From the NCBI GenBank assembly GCA_018000295.1, contig JAGNKE010000009.1, positions 33,778 to 97,777 of the forward strand: a stretch of 64,000 nt of DNA, in the 5' to 3' direction. A model generated the notes under the pieces. That model searched no databases and was not told the origin of the DNA. It worked only from the letters and a program-made list of their open reading frames with translations. The position numbers and the translations under genes are program-made. This DNA is from Alphaproteobacteria bacterium. Its GTDB lineage: Bacteria > Pseudomonadota > Alphaproteobacteria > Micavibrionales > Micavibrionaceae. Shown here one piece after another: positions 47,576-56,429 of the stretch. The first letter of the stretch is position 1; every line of letters starts with the position of its first letter.

Positions 47576-50500
47576 TCAGGAAATTTGTGAGAGTTCTTTC
47601 ATCAGGCTCTGCACGCCTTTTACTCTCTGATCCTTATTGTCCCATGTCCTGACAACGACAAGCTTTTGATCCGGGCGGAGCTTGACCGTTCCCCGCTGAT
47701 CCTGAATCCAGCGCATAAGAGCGGGAACGTTTGGCGGCGTGTTATTGTGGAAGCCGATGACGGCGCCCTTTGGTCCGGCGTCCAGCTGCTCGATTCCTGC
47801 TTTACGGCTGAGTTGCTTGATCTTGAGAATATCGAGCAGGTTTTCGACTTCGGGGGGCAGGTTGCCGAAGCGGTCGATCAACTCCGCGGCAAACGATTCG
47901 ATGTCGGCGGGTTCGACCAGATCGCTGAGTCGGCGGTAGAGGCTCATGCGGACGCTTAAATCTTCTACGTAAGTTTCTGGAATCAAAACGGATGTTCCCA
48001 GCGCGATTTGCGGCGACCACTTTTCCTCCGTTTGCAGAGTCTCCAATCCGCCGCCCTGACGCGCTGCAGCCACAGCCTCTTCTAGCATCTGCTGATAGAG
48101 TTCCACACCGATTTCGCGGATATGCCCTGACTGGCTGTCGCCCAGAAGGTTGCCCGCGCCGCGGATATCCATGTCGTGGCTCGCCAGTTGGAAGCCGGAA
48201 CCGAGAGTGTCCAGCGTGTCCAGAACCTCCAGACGGCGCAGGGCGTTCGGGTTCAGCTTCACGCCGGGCTGGTAGGTGAGATAGGCATAGGCGCGGAGCT
48301 TTGAGCGGCCGATGCGTCCGCGAATCTGATAAAGCTGCGCGAGGCCGAACATATCGGCCCGGTGGACGACCATGGTGTTGGCGCTGGGGATATCGATACC
48401 GCTTTCGATGATGTTGGTGGCGAGAAGAATTCCGTATTGCCCTTCGTAAAATGCCTCCATGCGTTCTTCGAGTTCGGTGGCCGTTAACTGGCCGTGCGCG
48501 GCGATGAATTTTATTTCGGGAACCAGTTCCTTGAGCGTCTCCTCGATCTCCGGCAGATCCTTGATGCGCGGAACGACATAAAAACTCTGGCCGCCGCGAT
48601 AATATTCGCGCAGCAAAGCATCCCGGATCACGACCGAGTCGAAGGGCATTACGAAGGTGCGGATCGCGAGGCGATCGACCGGAGGCGTGGTTATAAGGCT
48701 CATCTCCTTTACGCCCGTCAGCGACATTTGCAGCGTGCGTGGGATCGGCGTTGCGGTAAGAGTCAGAACGTGGACGTTGTTTTTCAGCTCCTTCAGCTTT
48801 TCTTTTTGCTTCACGCCGAAGCGCTGTTCCTCATCGACGATCAGAAGACCCAGGTGGGCGAATTTAATTCCAGCGCCGAGAAGCGCATGGGTGCCGATGA
48901 CGATCTGGACGCTGCCGTCGGTTATGCCTTCCCTGATTTTTTTTGCGTCTTTTGCTGCCACGAGACGGGAGATTTGCTCAACGCGAACACCCGTTCCGGC
49001 GAAACGCTTCGTGAAATTATGGTAGTGCTGTCTTGCCAAAAGGGTCGTGGGGACGATGAGCGCAACCTGTGCTCCTGACATTACTGCGGTGAATGCTGCG
49101 CGCAAGGCGACTTCCGTCTTGCCGAAGCCGACGTCGCCGCAGACAAGGCGATCCATGGGATAGTCCGCAGCAAGGCCAGCGATCACATCCTCGATGGCCC
49201 GCTCCTGATCTTCGGTTTCCTGATAGGGGAATCTTGCTGCGAATTCGTTGTAGACGTCTTTTGAAATCAGAAGTTTTTCGGCCTTGGTTAAAATCCTGTT
49301 TGCTGCAATCTTCAGAAGTTGATCGGCCATTTCCATGAGGTCTTTTTTTGCCCGTGCCTTGCGCGCCTGCCACCCTGCCCCGCCGAGCTTGTCGAGTTCG
49401 ACCGTTCCCTCGTCGCTGCCGAAGCGAGAAAGCACTTCAAGGTTTTCGACGGGAACAAACAGACGGTCGCCGCCGGCATATTCGATTTTGAGACAATCGT
49501 GCAGTGTTCCCCCGGCCTTGAGCGACTCAAGTTCTACAAAGCGTCCGATGCCGTGATCGACGTGAACGACCAGATCGCCGGGATTGAGACTGGAGACTTC
49601 GCGCAAAAAATTATCCGCCTTGCGGCGCGTTTTCGTTTTGCGGGCGATGCGGTCGCCCAGAATATCCTGCTCCGTGATGACAGCCAGACCGTCCGCAACA
49701 AATCCATGTTCGAGAGCCAGGATGGCCATGCCGATCTGACCCGTCTTAAGCTTTTTGACATCCTCCCATACTGCACAGTTTTTTACCGGACCGATGCCCG
49801 CATGATCCATCAGGCCGGAGAGTCTCTGGCGCGATCCTTCGCCATAAGAAGCGATCAGAAGTGTTTTTTGCGCGGCCTCGAGCGCAGCAAGGTGTTTTTT
49901 CAGTTCCATAAAAACATCGCCGCCGGAGATTGCGCGGATATCGGAAAAATCGCGGCCTTTTTTTGCAGCATCCTGCACTTCCCGTTCGTCAGGAGAACCG
50001 AAGGCTGAAAATTGAGTACTCTCTTCGGTCCTGAGGTTCCATTCTGTTTCCTCAATATAAAGAGCAGTTACAGGGACGGGGTGATAAGGGGCGGATATCT
50101 GGCCTGTCGCAGTGCCTGGTTTTTTTGCGGTGTTTTTTTGCACCGTGTAGCGGGATTGATAGAAATCCCTGATTTGCAGCATCCGCTCCTCATATGCCTC
50201 ACGGATATGCGGATCGAATGTCATTTCCGCGTTCGGCGCGTAATCAAAAACCGTTTCAAGCTTTTGGTGAAACAGGGGCAACCAGTGTTCTATCCCGCTC
50301 AGGCGCCTTCCTGCGCTCACCGCTTCGTATAGCGGATCGTTCGAGGCAGCGGCCCCGAACATTTCGCGGTAGGCGGCGCGGAAGCGGGCAATGGATTCCT
50401 CGTCAAGAAAGAACTCTGTTGCCGGAAGAAGAGAAAATTCTTTTACAGCCCTGTCCGGAACGGTCATCTGCGTCACCGGGTCAAACATGCGAATCGATTC

Positions 50501-51091
50501 GATTTCATCGCCGAAGAGATCGATGCGGAGGGGATTTTCGTAACCTGCTGGGTAAAGGTCTATGATCCCCCCGCGGACGGCGAATTCCCCGGTTTCGCGC
50601 ACGGTTTCCGTCCGCAGATAACCGTTTTGCGCGAGAAAGTTTTGGAATTTAGACTGGTCGAGTTTTTGGCCTGCTCTTGCCTGGAAGCTTGCCTGAAGCA
50701 GAGATTCAACAGGCATGACCCTTTGCACGGCGGCGTTAAGGCTGGCCAGCAGGATGCGGGGATAGCGTTCCTTCTCTTTCTGCCAGCGGATCAGGCCGGT
50801 TAAGGCCGTCACGCGGGCGGCCACGATATCCGCATGGGGAGAAACGCGGTCATAGGGCAGAGAGTCCCATGCAGGCAAACATATCACCCTTACATCCGGC
50901 GCGAAAAATGCCAACTGTTCCTGAAGGTTGACCAGACGGTTGCCATCCATAGCGACATGAACCAGCACACGATCTTCGGGCATTATGTTTCGGGCTTTCT
51001 GCGCGAGAATACGCGCATCCTGCCCCTCGGGTACGCCGTAGAGGGTGCGGTTTTTGCTTTCCGCAGTCATTTTTGGCACCATACTATGCAC
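47576..51091 (-). CDS. mfd: Transcription-repair coupling factor
   Basis: This 1171-residue protein removes stalled RNA polymerase and recruits UvrA. The N-terminal UvrB-like part is 'TLYGVPEGQDARILAQKARN', 'VICLPAWDSLPYDRVSPHAD'. The polymerase-interacting part is 'DLVVHVDHGIGRFVELESLK'. The RecG-like motor has 'DRLVCGDVGFGKTEVALRAA', 'LLIVDEEQRFGVKQKEKLK', 'LTLTATPIPRTLQMSL' and 'LLATNIIESGIDIPSANTM'. The C-terminal TRCF domain follows ('QIALGTSVLIPETYVEDL'). The frame starts with GTG at 51091; ATG codons 4 and 8 are alternatives. Confidence 0.97.
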   Translation of the reverse strand: MHSMVPKMTAESKNRTLYGVPEGQDARILAQKARNIMPEDRVLVHVAMDGNRLVNLQEQLAFFAPDVRVICLPAWDSLPYDRVSPHADIVAARVTALTGLIRWQKEKERYPRILLASLNAAVQRVMPVESLLQASFQARAGQKLDQSKFQNFLAQNGYLRTETVRETGEFAVRGGIIDLYPAGYENPLRIDLFGDEIESIRMFDPVTQMTVPDRAVKEFSLLPATEFFLDEESIARFRAAYREMFGAAASNDPLYEAVSAGRRLSGIEHWLPLFHQKLETVFDYAPNAEMTFDPHIREAYEERMLQIRDFYQSRYTVQKNTAKKPGTATGQISAPYHPVPVTALYIEETEWNLRTEESTQFSAFGSPDEREVQDAAKKGRDFSDIRAISGGDVFMELKKHLAALEAAQKTLLIASYGEGSRQRLSGLMDHAGIGPVKNCAVWEDVKKLKTGQIGMAILALEHGFVADGLAVITEQDILGDRIARKTKTRRKADNFLREVSSLNPGDLVVHVDHGIGRFVELESLKAGGTLHDCLKIEYAGGDRLFVPVENLEVLSRFGSDEGTVELDKLGGAGWQARKARAKKDLMEMADQLLKIAANRILTKAEKLLISKDVYNEFAARFPYQETEDQERAIEDVIAGLAADYPMDRLVCGDVGFGKTEVALRAAFTAVMSGAQVALIVPTTLLARQHYHNFTKRFAGTGVRVEQISRLVAAKDAKKIREGITDGSVQIVIGTHALLGAGIKFAHLGLLIVDEEQRFGVKQKEKLKELKNNVHVLTLTATPIPRTLQMSLTGVKEMSLITTPPVDRLAIRTFVMPFDSVVIRDALLREYYRGGQSFYVVPRIKDLPEIEETLKELVPEIKFIAAHGQLTATELEERMEAFYEGQYGILLATNIIESGIDIPSANTMVVHRADMFGLAQLYQIRGRIGRSKLRAYAYLTYQPGVKLNPNALRRLEVLDTLDTLGSGFQLASHDMDIRGAGNLLGDSQSGHIREIGVELYQQMLEEAVAAARQGGGLETLQTEEKWSPQIALGTSVLIPETYVEDLSVRMSLYRRLSDLVEPADIESFAAELIDRFGNLPPEVENLLDILKIKQLSRKAGIEQLDAGPKGAVIGFHNNTPPNVPALMRWIQDQRGTVKLRPDQKLVVVRTWDNKDQRVKGVQSLMKELSQIS

Positions 51092-51162
51092 AGGAAGCGC
51101 CCCGGATTGTGATAATTGCTATTTGCCATACCGGGGTTTTTTATATATAGGTTTCTGTCTAT

Positions 51163-51191
51163 TTCAAGGGATAGTCTGGTTCAAGGGATAG
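51163..51191 (+). repeat. Twelve-base direct repeat before btaA
   Basis: TTCAAGGGATAG occurs at 51163-51174 and again at 51180-51191, 17 bp apart start to start, just before the btaA ATG. The second copy gives the AAGGGA ribosome binding site. It may be a duplication or a regulatory site. Confidence 0.6.
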
Positions 51192-51199
51192 CCACACCG

Positions 51200-52480
51200 A
51201 TGAGCGCTGAAGCCTCCGCCGCAGGGCACGATCATACCGTTGCCAATAAAGAACTCCTTAAAGCCGCTGTTCACGGCGACAAGCCGGCGATCAAGCGCAG
51301 TCTTGGAGACCGCCTGTTTACCCTCATGTTCAGCGGGTTTGTCTACCCGCAAATCTGGGAAGACCCGGAGGTGGATATTGAGGCCATGAAGATCGGCTCC
51401 CATTCGCGGATCATGACGATCTGCTCGGGCGGATGCAACGTCATGAACTACCTGACGGAGAAGCCGAAGGCTATTTATGCGATTGATCTCAATCCCGCGC
51501 ACGTCGCTCTTGGCCGCCTTAAAATCGCGGCGCTTAAGCACCTGCCCGATTATGAGAGCTTCTTTCTTTTTTTCGGTCATGCGAATTCGCCCAAGAATAT
51601 AGAAAATTACGACCGTTACATTGCCCAGCACCTCGATTCCTTCACTCGCGATTACTGGAACAAGCGCACCTTGCGCCACGGGAGGCGGATCAATTTCTTC
51701 AAGAAAAACCTTTATAAGCACGGGCTGCTTGGCTCTTTTATTGCGACCGTTCATTTTGTGTCGAAGCTTTACGGACAGGATCCCCGTGAGATTCTTAAGG
51801 CACGGACGCTGGAGGAACAGCGCGTGGTTTTTAACCGGACGCTGGGCCCGCTGTTTGACAAAAAATTCATCAAGATGCTTTGTAATATGCCTGTCTCTCT
51901 TTACGGGCTCGGGATTCCGCCAGCGCAATTCGAAGAGTTGAGCGCGGCGTCTGGCGGCGACATGGCCGGACTTCTGAAATCACGGTTGGAGCGCATGGCC
52001 TGCGATTTCCCTATCGACACTAATTATTTCGCCTGGCAGGCGTTCGGACGCAGTTACGATACCGTGAAAAAGAAGGCCGTGCCCCGCTATCTTCAGGAAG
52101 AGCATTACCAGACCCTCAAGGACCATATCGACGGGGTTCAGATCATCCATGCCTCGATTACCGATTTTCTTGCCCAGAAGAATCCGGAGAGTTTCGATAA
52201 CTATGTCTTCCTTGACGCCCAGGACTGGATGAACGCGCAGCAGCTCACCGATCTCTGGACGCACGTCAGCCGGACCGCTGCGCCCAAAGCCCGTGTGATC
52301 TTCCGCACGGCAGGGAACGAGAGCCCGCTGGCTAGCGCCCTGCCCACCGATCTGCTGGGACGCTGGGATTACAACCCTGTCCGCTCACCCGAAGCGGTAG
52401 CCAAAGACCGCTCCTCGATCTATGGCGGTTTTCATACCTATATTCACTCCAAACAACAGAGCGGGCAGATCGCCGCCTGA
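51200..52480 (+). CDS. btaA: Betaine lipid synthase BtaA (3-amino-3-carboxypropyl transferase)
   Basis: This 426-residue DUF3419 protein moves the aminocarboxypropyl group of SAM to diacylglycerol, first step of DGTS (betaine lipid) synthesis. It shows 'LMFSGFVYPQIWEDPEVDIE', 'IMTICSGGCNVMNYLTEKPK', 'AIYAIDLNPAHVALGRLKIA', and 'NYVFLDAQDWMNAQQLTDLW'. The ATG at 51200 is chosen over a TTG in frame at 51116, which would overlap the mfd start region. It is divergent from mfd, and btaB follows 14 bp after. Confidence 0.94.
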   Translation: MSAEASAAGHDHTVANKELLKAAVHGDKPAIKRSLGDRLFTLMFSGFVYPQIWEDPEVDIEAMKIGSHSRIMTICSGGCNVMNYLTEKPKAIYAIDLNPAHVALGRLKIAALKHLPDYESFFLFFGHANSPKNIENYDRYIAQHLDSFTRDYWNKRTLRHGRRINFFKKNLYKHGLLGSFIATVHFVSKLYGQDPREILKARTLEEQRVVFNRTLGPLFDKKFIKMLCNMPVSLYGLGIPPAQFEELSAASGGDMAGLLKSRLERMACDFPIDTNYFAWQAFGRSYDTVKKKAVPRYLQEEHYQTLKDHIDGVQIIHASITDFLAQKNPESFDNYVFLDAQDWMNAQQLTDLWTHVSRTAAPKARVIFRTAGNESPLASALPTDLLGRWDYNPVRSPEAVAKDRSSIYGGFHTYIHSKQQSGQIAA

Positions 52481-52494
52481 CCGGACACGCCTGC

Positions 52495-53166
52495 ATGAGC
52501 AGCCTGAGCCACAGCGAAGAGCAGACCAAGCGGAACATGGACAAGATGTACCGCTGGACGCGTCATATCTATGACGCTTCGCGCAAATATTACCTGCTGG
52601 GGCGCGATGTGCTGATTGACCGCCTGTCCCCCGCCGCGGGCGAGAGCGTCTGCGAGGTCGGTTGCGGAACGGCGCGGAATCTGATCCGCATGAAGCAGAA
52701 ATTTCCGCAGGCCAGCTTTTACGGGTTGGATGCCTCCGACGAAATGCTCAAAACCGCGCAGGGCAATATCAGCCGTGCCGGGCATTGCTGTTCAATTACC
52801 CTGAAACAGGGCTTTTCCCAGACGTTTGACCCGAAAACCCTTTTCGGGCTTGAGCGTCCTCTGGATAAGATAGTTTTTTCCTATGCGCTCTCGATCATCC
52901 CGCCGTGGAAAGAGTCGATCGACCATGCTCTTGAGCTTCTGCCTGCGGGAGGTCAAATCCATATCGTGGATTTCGGCGGGCAGGAGCAGTTGCCACCGTG
53001 GTTCCGCAAATTTCTCTTCTGGTGGCTGCGGCTTTTCCATGTTTACCACAAACCCGAGATTCTGGATTACCTTAAACAGATGGAGTGCGATAAAAAGGGC
53101 ACTCTTATTGTTGAATCCTTGTTCCGGGGATATGCCTATCGGGCTGTTTTTGCTAAAATCTCCTGA
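52495..53166 (+). CDS. btaB: Betaine lipid methyltransferase BtaB
   Basis: This 223-residue SAM-dependent methyltransferase adds the three methyl groups to diacylglyceryl homoserine. SAM-binding motif I is 'ESVCEVGCGTARNLIRMK'. Others are 'FYGLDASDEMLKTAQGNISR' and 'LPAGGQIHIVDFGGQEQLPP'. It starts with 'NMDKMYRWTRHIYDASRKYY', the typical BtaB N-terminus. Together with BtaA it lets the cell replace phospholipids with betaine lipids, often under phosphate limitation. No Pho box is recognised upstream by eye. Confidence 0.93.
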   Translation: MSSLSHSEEQTKRNMDKMYRWTRHIYDASRKYYLLGRDVLIDRLSPAAGESVCEVGCGTARNLIRMKQKFPQASFYGLDASDEMLKTAQGNISRAGHCCSITLKQGFSQTFDPKTLFGLERPLDKIVFSYALSIIPPWKESIDHALELLPAGGQIHIVDFGGQEQLPPWFRKFLFWWLRLFHVYHKPEILDYLKQMECDKKGTLIVESLFRGYAYRAVFAKIS

Positions 53167-53206
53167 TTATTAACAGTTTTATTTCAACTCTCTCCGGGAG
53201 GTTCGC

Positions 53207-53707
53207 GTGGCGATTATCCTGATGACTCTTCTTTTTGCTGTTCTCGGGATTGCGATCTGCGTGAACATGATCTCCCCGCGGCCTGAGTTCGAGCCTCTGG
53301 TCACGAATCCCGACGATCCCCTGCTTGCCCAAGCGATGGAGAAGGCCAAGGAGACTCTTGGGACGTTTTATGCGCTCATGGAAAAGTTCCCTCAAAACGC
53401 TTTGGTCAAGCTACATTTTGTCTCGAACACCCAGCAGGTCGAGCACCTCTGGGCCGAGGTGCTGGGCCGTGCGGGCGATGACGAGCTTAACGTCCGGCTG
53501 GTGACACCACCCGTCACGCACAAGGGCCATCTGGACCGGCTTTATACCTGCAAGACTGAAGACATTGAAGACTGGGCCGTTCGGGACGACGAGGACCACA
53601 TTTACGGCGGATTTTCCGAACAGGCCATGTTCGCCATTTCCGAGCGCGACGCGATCAAGCTTCCCGAAAAGCTGCTGGAACGCAGGGCTCTCTACCGGGA
53701 AATCTGA
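53207..53707 (+). CDS. DUF2314 domain-containing protein with N-terminal helix
   Basis: This 166-residue protein has an N-terminal membrane helix (MAIILMTLLFAVLGIAICVN) and a DUF2314-type domain: 'LMEKFPQNALVKLHFVSNTQ', 'VEHLWAEVLGRAGDDELNV', 'DIEDWAVRDDEDHIYGGF'. The function is unknown. The start is GTG after a GGGAGG box. It follows btaB by 40 bp and may be part of its transcript. Confidence 0.8.
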   Translation: MAIILMTLLFAVLGIAICVNMISPRPEFEPLVTNPDDPLLAQAMEKAKETLGTFYALMEKFPQNALVKLHFVSNTQQVEHLWAEVLGRAGDDELNVRLVTPPVTHKGHLDRLYTCKTEDIEDWAVRDDEDHIYGGFSEQAMFAISERDAIKLPEKLLERRALYREI

Positions 53708-53987
53708 GGATTCCCAGCTTTCCGGGTTTTTTATTTTTGCGATTTTTCTTGACCTTTATGACAAAGCCTGTCAATGATGCCCCGTTTGTTTGACAAGGTT
53801 GCTCTTTAGAACAGAGATTTTTACGGTTTAGTGCTTCGATTCATACTTTTACGTATTCCCGATTGCCTTTCCTTAAAAGTTCAGTATTTAACGATACTTC
53901 CTCGTATTTGGAGCGCGTTAACAAATACAATCCGTCTGCAATGGTGCGGGCGGGCCATACTGAAAATAGACTACAAGGAAAATTACT
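53708..53987 (+). promoter_or_regulatory. Long AT-rich leader region of cspA
   Basis: This 280-bp stretch has no gene. TTGACC at about 53749 and TTGACA near 53792 could be -35 boxes. A small inverted repeat AGTAT/ATACT lies about 100 bp before cspA. The region is typical of cold shock genes, whose long leaders fold to switch translation with temperature. That role is inference. Confidence 0.4.
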
Positions 53988-54209
53988 ATGTCCAATCAAA
54001 TTACCGGAACTGTCAAATGGTTCAGCGATCAAAAAGGCTTCGGCTTTATCGTGCCCGATAACGGCGGCAGCGATGTGTTCGTTCACATCAGCGCTGTTCA
54101 GAAAGCCGGCATGAACACCCTGCGCGAAGGCCAGAAGATCAGCTTCGAACTGCAAAGAGACCCCAAAAAGGGCAAAGACAGCGCAGCCAATCTGAGAAAC
54201 GCTGCCTAA
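53988..54209 (+). CDS. cspA: Cold shock protein, CspA family
   Basis: The 73 residues form one cold shock domain. RNP1 is '[13 protein letters not shown]' and RNP2 is 'DVFVHISAV'. The first strand is '[15 protein letters not shown]'. Such proteins bind single-stranded RNA and melt structure in the cold. The ATG follows an AAGGAAAA box. It is followed by a strong hairpin terminator and the DEAD-box helicase gene, which share a role in RNA unwinding. Confidence 0.96.
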   Translation: MSNQITGTVKWFSDQKGFGFIVPDNGGSDVFVHISAVQKAGMNTLREGQKISFELQRDPKKGKDSAANLRNAA

Positions 54210-54242
54210 CTCTCTTTAAACACTTCCCCATAAAGACTATGA

Positions 54243-54289
54243 GGCAATCCGTCATGCTGCCCTGATGGCGCATGAGGGGTTGCCCTTTT
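54243..54289 (+). terminator. Long hairpin terminator after cspA
   Basis: GGCAATCC (54243-54250) pairs with GGGTTGCC (54277-54284), and TCATGC (54252-54257) pairs with GCATGA (54270-54275), with a short inner GCC/GGC stem. CTTTT follows. It overlaps an ATG of the helicase frame (54272), so the helicase start is downstream. Confidence 0.85.
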
Positions 54290-54298
54290 ACAAAAGAA

Positions 54299-55513
54299 AT
54301 GAAAAATTCAATGAATAATTTTGAACACTTTAAGCTTCACGCCAACCTGATGCGCTCACTTACGCAGATGGGTTATGCGGAGCCCACTCCGATCCAGGCG
54401 CAGGCTATCCCTCTCGCCCTTCAGGGCCATGACATACTTGGCTCCGCGCAGACGGGGACAGGAAAGACCGCTGCGTTCGCTCTTCCGCTCTTGGAAAAAC
54501 TTCTTTCAAACCCCCATGGTTCTGCTCTTGTGCTCACCCCTACGCGGGAACTGGGCAAGCAGATCATGGAGATCATGCATAAGCTTCTTGGCCCGAACAG
54601 CCCGATCAAGACCGCCTTTATCATCGGCGGTGAGCCGATGGGCAAGCAGTTCAACCAGCTTCGTGCGCGGCCGCGTCTCATTGTCGGGACACCCGGACGG
54701 ATCAACGATCATCTTCAGCGTGGTTCCCTGAACCTTAAAGATGCCCATTTCCTGGTTCTGGATGAAATGGACCGGATGCTGGATATGGGGTTTGCGGTTC
54801 AGATCGAACGGATTGCCAAGTTTCTGCCTGCTGAAAGGCAGACACTGATGTTCTCCGCCACTTTGCCCGCCAATATCATCAAGCTGGCCGACAAATATCT
54901 GAGGAATCCCAAGCGTGTCGCCGTAGGTTCCACGATCAAGCCGGCCGAGAAAATCCAGCAGGATGTCGTTCGCGTCGATGAAGCTGAAAAGTATAACGAA
55001 CTTGTCCGCCAGTTGGATCAGCGGGAAGGGTCAGTGATTATTTTTGTGAAGACAAAGTATGGCACAGAACGTCTGTCCAAACGCCTGAACAAGGAAAATC
55101 ACAGCTCTGAAGCCATCCACGGCGATCTGCGGCAGAGCAAGCGGGAGCGTGTGATCCGCGATTTTCGCGGACAAAAGTATCGTATTCTTGTCGCTACAGA
55201 CGTTGTGTCGCGTGGACTGGATGTTCCGCACATCGCGCATGTCATCAATTACGACCTGCCGCAGGTGCCGGAAGATTACATTCACCGGATCGGCCGGACG
55301 GCCCGGGCCGGCGCTGAAGGTTCCGCCCTTTGCCTGATTACGCCGCAGGACGGCGTCAAATGGCGGGCGATCGAGCAGCTGATGAATCCCGGCGCCCACG
55401 CCGAGCGCGGACCAAAACCCGCCCAGAACTCTCACAAGAGCCGCAAAAAACGCCGCCACAGGGGAAAACGCTCCTATCAAGGAGGCGGTGGCGTACAAGC
55501 CAGAGCCGCTTAG
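54299..55513 (+). CDS. DEAD-box RNA helicase, RhlE-like
   Basis: The protein has 404 residues from ATG 54299 (54311 is also possible). The Q motif region is 'QMGYAEPTPIQAQAIPLAL', motif I 'GSAQTGTGKTAAFALPLL', Ia 'VLTPTRELGKQIMEI', motif III 'LMFSATLP', motif V/VI 'ATDVVSRGLDVPHIAHVIN' and 'HRIGRTARAGAEG'. Motif II reads D155-E-M-D158, not D-E-A-D. The tail is basic ('KSRKKRRHRGKRSY'), fit for RNA binding. It follows cspA and is likely linked to cold or ribosome assembly. Confidence 0.93.
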   Translation: MKNSMNNFEHFKLHANLMRSLTQMGYAEPTPIQAQAIPLALQGHDILGSAQTGTGKTAAFALPLLEKLLSNPHGSALVLTPTRELGKQIMEIMHKLLGPNSPIKTAFIIGGEPMGKQFNQLRARPRLIVGTPGRINDHLQRGSLNLKDAHFLVLDEMDRMLDMGFAVQIERIAKFLPAERQTLMFSATLPANIIKLADKYLRNPKRVAVGSTIKPAEKIQQDVVRVDEAEKYNELVRQLDQREGSVIIFVKTKYGTERLSKRLNKENHSSEAIHGDLRQSKRERVIRDFRGQKYRILVATDVVSRGLDVPHIAHVINYDLPQVPEDYIHRIGRTARAGAEGSALCLITPQDGVKWRAIEQLMNPGAHAERGPKPAQNSHKSRKKRRHRGKRSYQGGGGVQARAA

Positions 55514-55794
55514 ACCTTCGTGATCGCATGGCGTGTTCGGATTTTTTTGAACACGTCGTCGATCATATTGGCCGGAGGCTCGGTTTTTCCCGAAATCCAG
55601 TCATAGAGATCGGGATCGTTGCACCCCAGTATTCTCTCATAGCTTTCCAACTCTGATTCTGAAAAAAACGGGACATGCGTGTTCGCAAAAGTGCCGAGGA
55701 TCAGGTCCATTTCCTTCGTTCCGCGATGCCATGAGCGGAAGATGAGGCGCTTGCGGCGGATCTCCAGTTCGGAAGGTTCTTGATTCTCGGTCAT
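55510..55794 (-). CDS. sdhE: SdhE/Sdh5 flavinylation factor
   Basis: This 94-residue helical protein attaches FAD to SdhA of succinate dehydrogenase. The signature is 'IRRKRLIFRSWHRGTKEMDL' with the R-G-x-x-E motif, then 'LESYERILGCNDPDLYDWIS'. The length is standard. It lies on the opposite strand, its stop overlapping the helicase stop by 4 bp. In many alphaproteobacteria sdhE sits between recG and mfd; here other genes come between it and mfd. Confidence 0.92.
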   Translation of the reverse strand: MTENQEPSELEIRRKRLIFRSWHRGTKEMDLILGTFANTHVPFFSESELESYERILGCNDPDLYDWISGKTEPPANMIDDVFKKIRTRHAITKV

Positions 55795-55843
55795 CAGCGC
55801 TTTACCCTCTATTCTGTTCGCAGCATAGCAGGGTTAGGCCGCC

Positions 55844-56425
55844 ATGAAAGGGTTTTTGAAAGAGCATTTTGTCCTGATCATCGGGATTTCTTTGCCGCTG
55901 ATCCTGTCGCTCGTGTTTTTCGCTTCGGCGAATTTCCGGTTTGAGACCATTCCGCCGCCGCAATATCCCGTCGTTTTTGCTCAGGATTTCTATTACCGTA
56001 ACAACCCGGAATACCCTTATAAGCTGGCGGTTAACGAAGAGAAGACTCTTGAACTGCGCTATACGCCGTCTTCGGCTGAAAACGCTGCGAACTGGCAGGT
56101 TCCGCAAATTTATCTTTACGATCCAAAAACAAAAAGGGTCGAGCGGATCGACCTGCCGGAGATTACGCCCGGAGAGAAATCCACACAGCCTGTGGCAGCC
56201 CTCAAAACAAGGAAAGTGGATACTGCCCTCACCAGCCCCGACGGGTTTACGTTCCGCTCCGAATACCGGGGGAGCGGCAATCTGATGACCGAAGTTTTTG
56301 GCGGCGGGCATAGCGGACGTAACCGGATCGTGCTGTCCAAGGACGGTGTCGATTTTCCAATCAAGGTCGAAGCGCCTTATTATTACGGGCAAGGCGAACT
56401 GATCGGCTGGGTTGTGGAAGAATAA
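55844..56425 (+). CDS. Unknown exported or anchored protein
   Basis: I do not recognise the family. This 193-residue protein begins with a hydrophobic helix (HFVLIIGISLPLILSLVFF) and has a beta-rich extracytoplasmic part with 'QDFYYRNNPEYPYKLAVN', 'QVPQIYLYDPKTKRVERID' and 'PYYYGQGELIGWVVEE'. It precedes a DUF2157 membrane protein by 4 bp. In some genomes DUF2157 proteins have a partner with a GDYxxLxY motif, but that motif is not seen here. Confidence 0.75.
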   Translation: MKGFLKEHFVLIIGISLPLILSLVFFASANFRFETIPPPQYPVVFAQDFYYRNNPEYPYKLAVNEEKTLELRYTPSSAENAANWQVPQIYLYDPKTKRVERIDLPEITPGEKSTQPVAALKTRKVDTALTSPDGFTFRSEYRGSGNLMTEVFGGGHSGRNRIVLSKDGVDFPIKVEAPYYYGQGELIGWVVEE

Positions 56426-56429
56426 TACA

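Noticed and set aside
49319..50008. Open frame of 229 codons on the plus strand inside mfd
   Set aside because: mfd is certain on the other strand and this frame has no recognisable domain. It is a shadow.
54272..54298. ATG at 54272 as start of the DEAD-box helicase
   Set aside because: It lies inside the terminator hairpin of cspA and adds residues unlike the family N-terminus. The ATG at 54299 is preferred.
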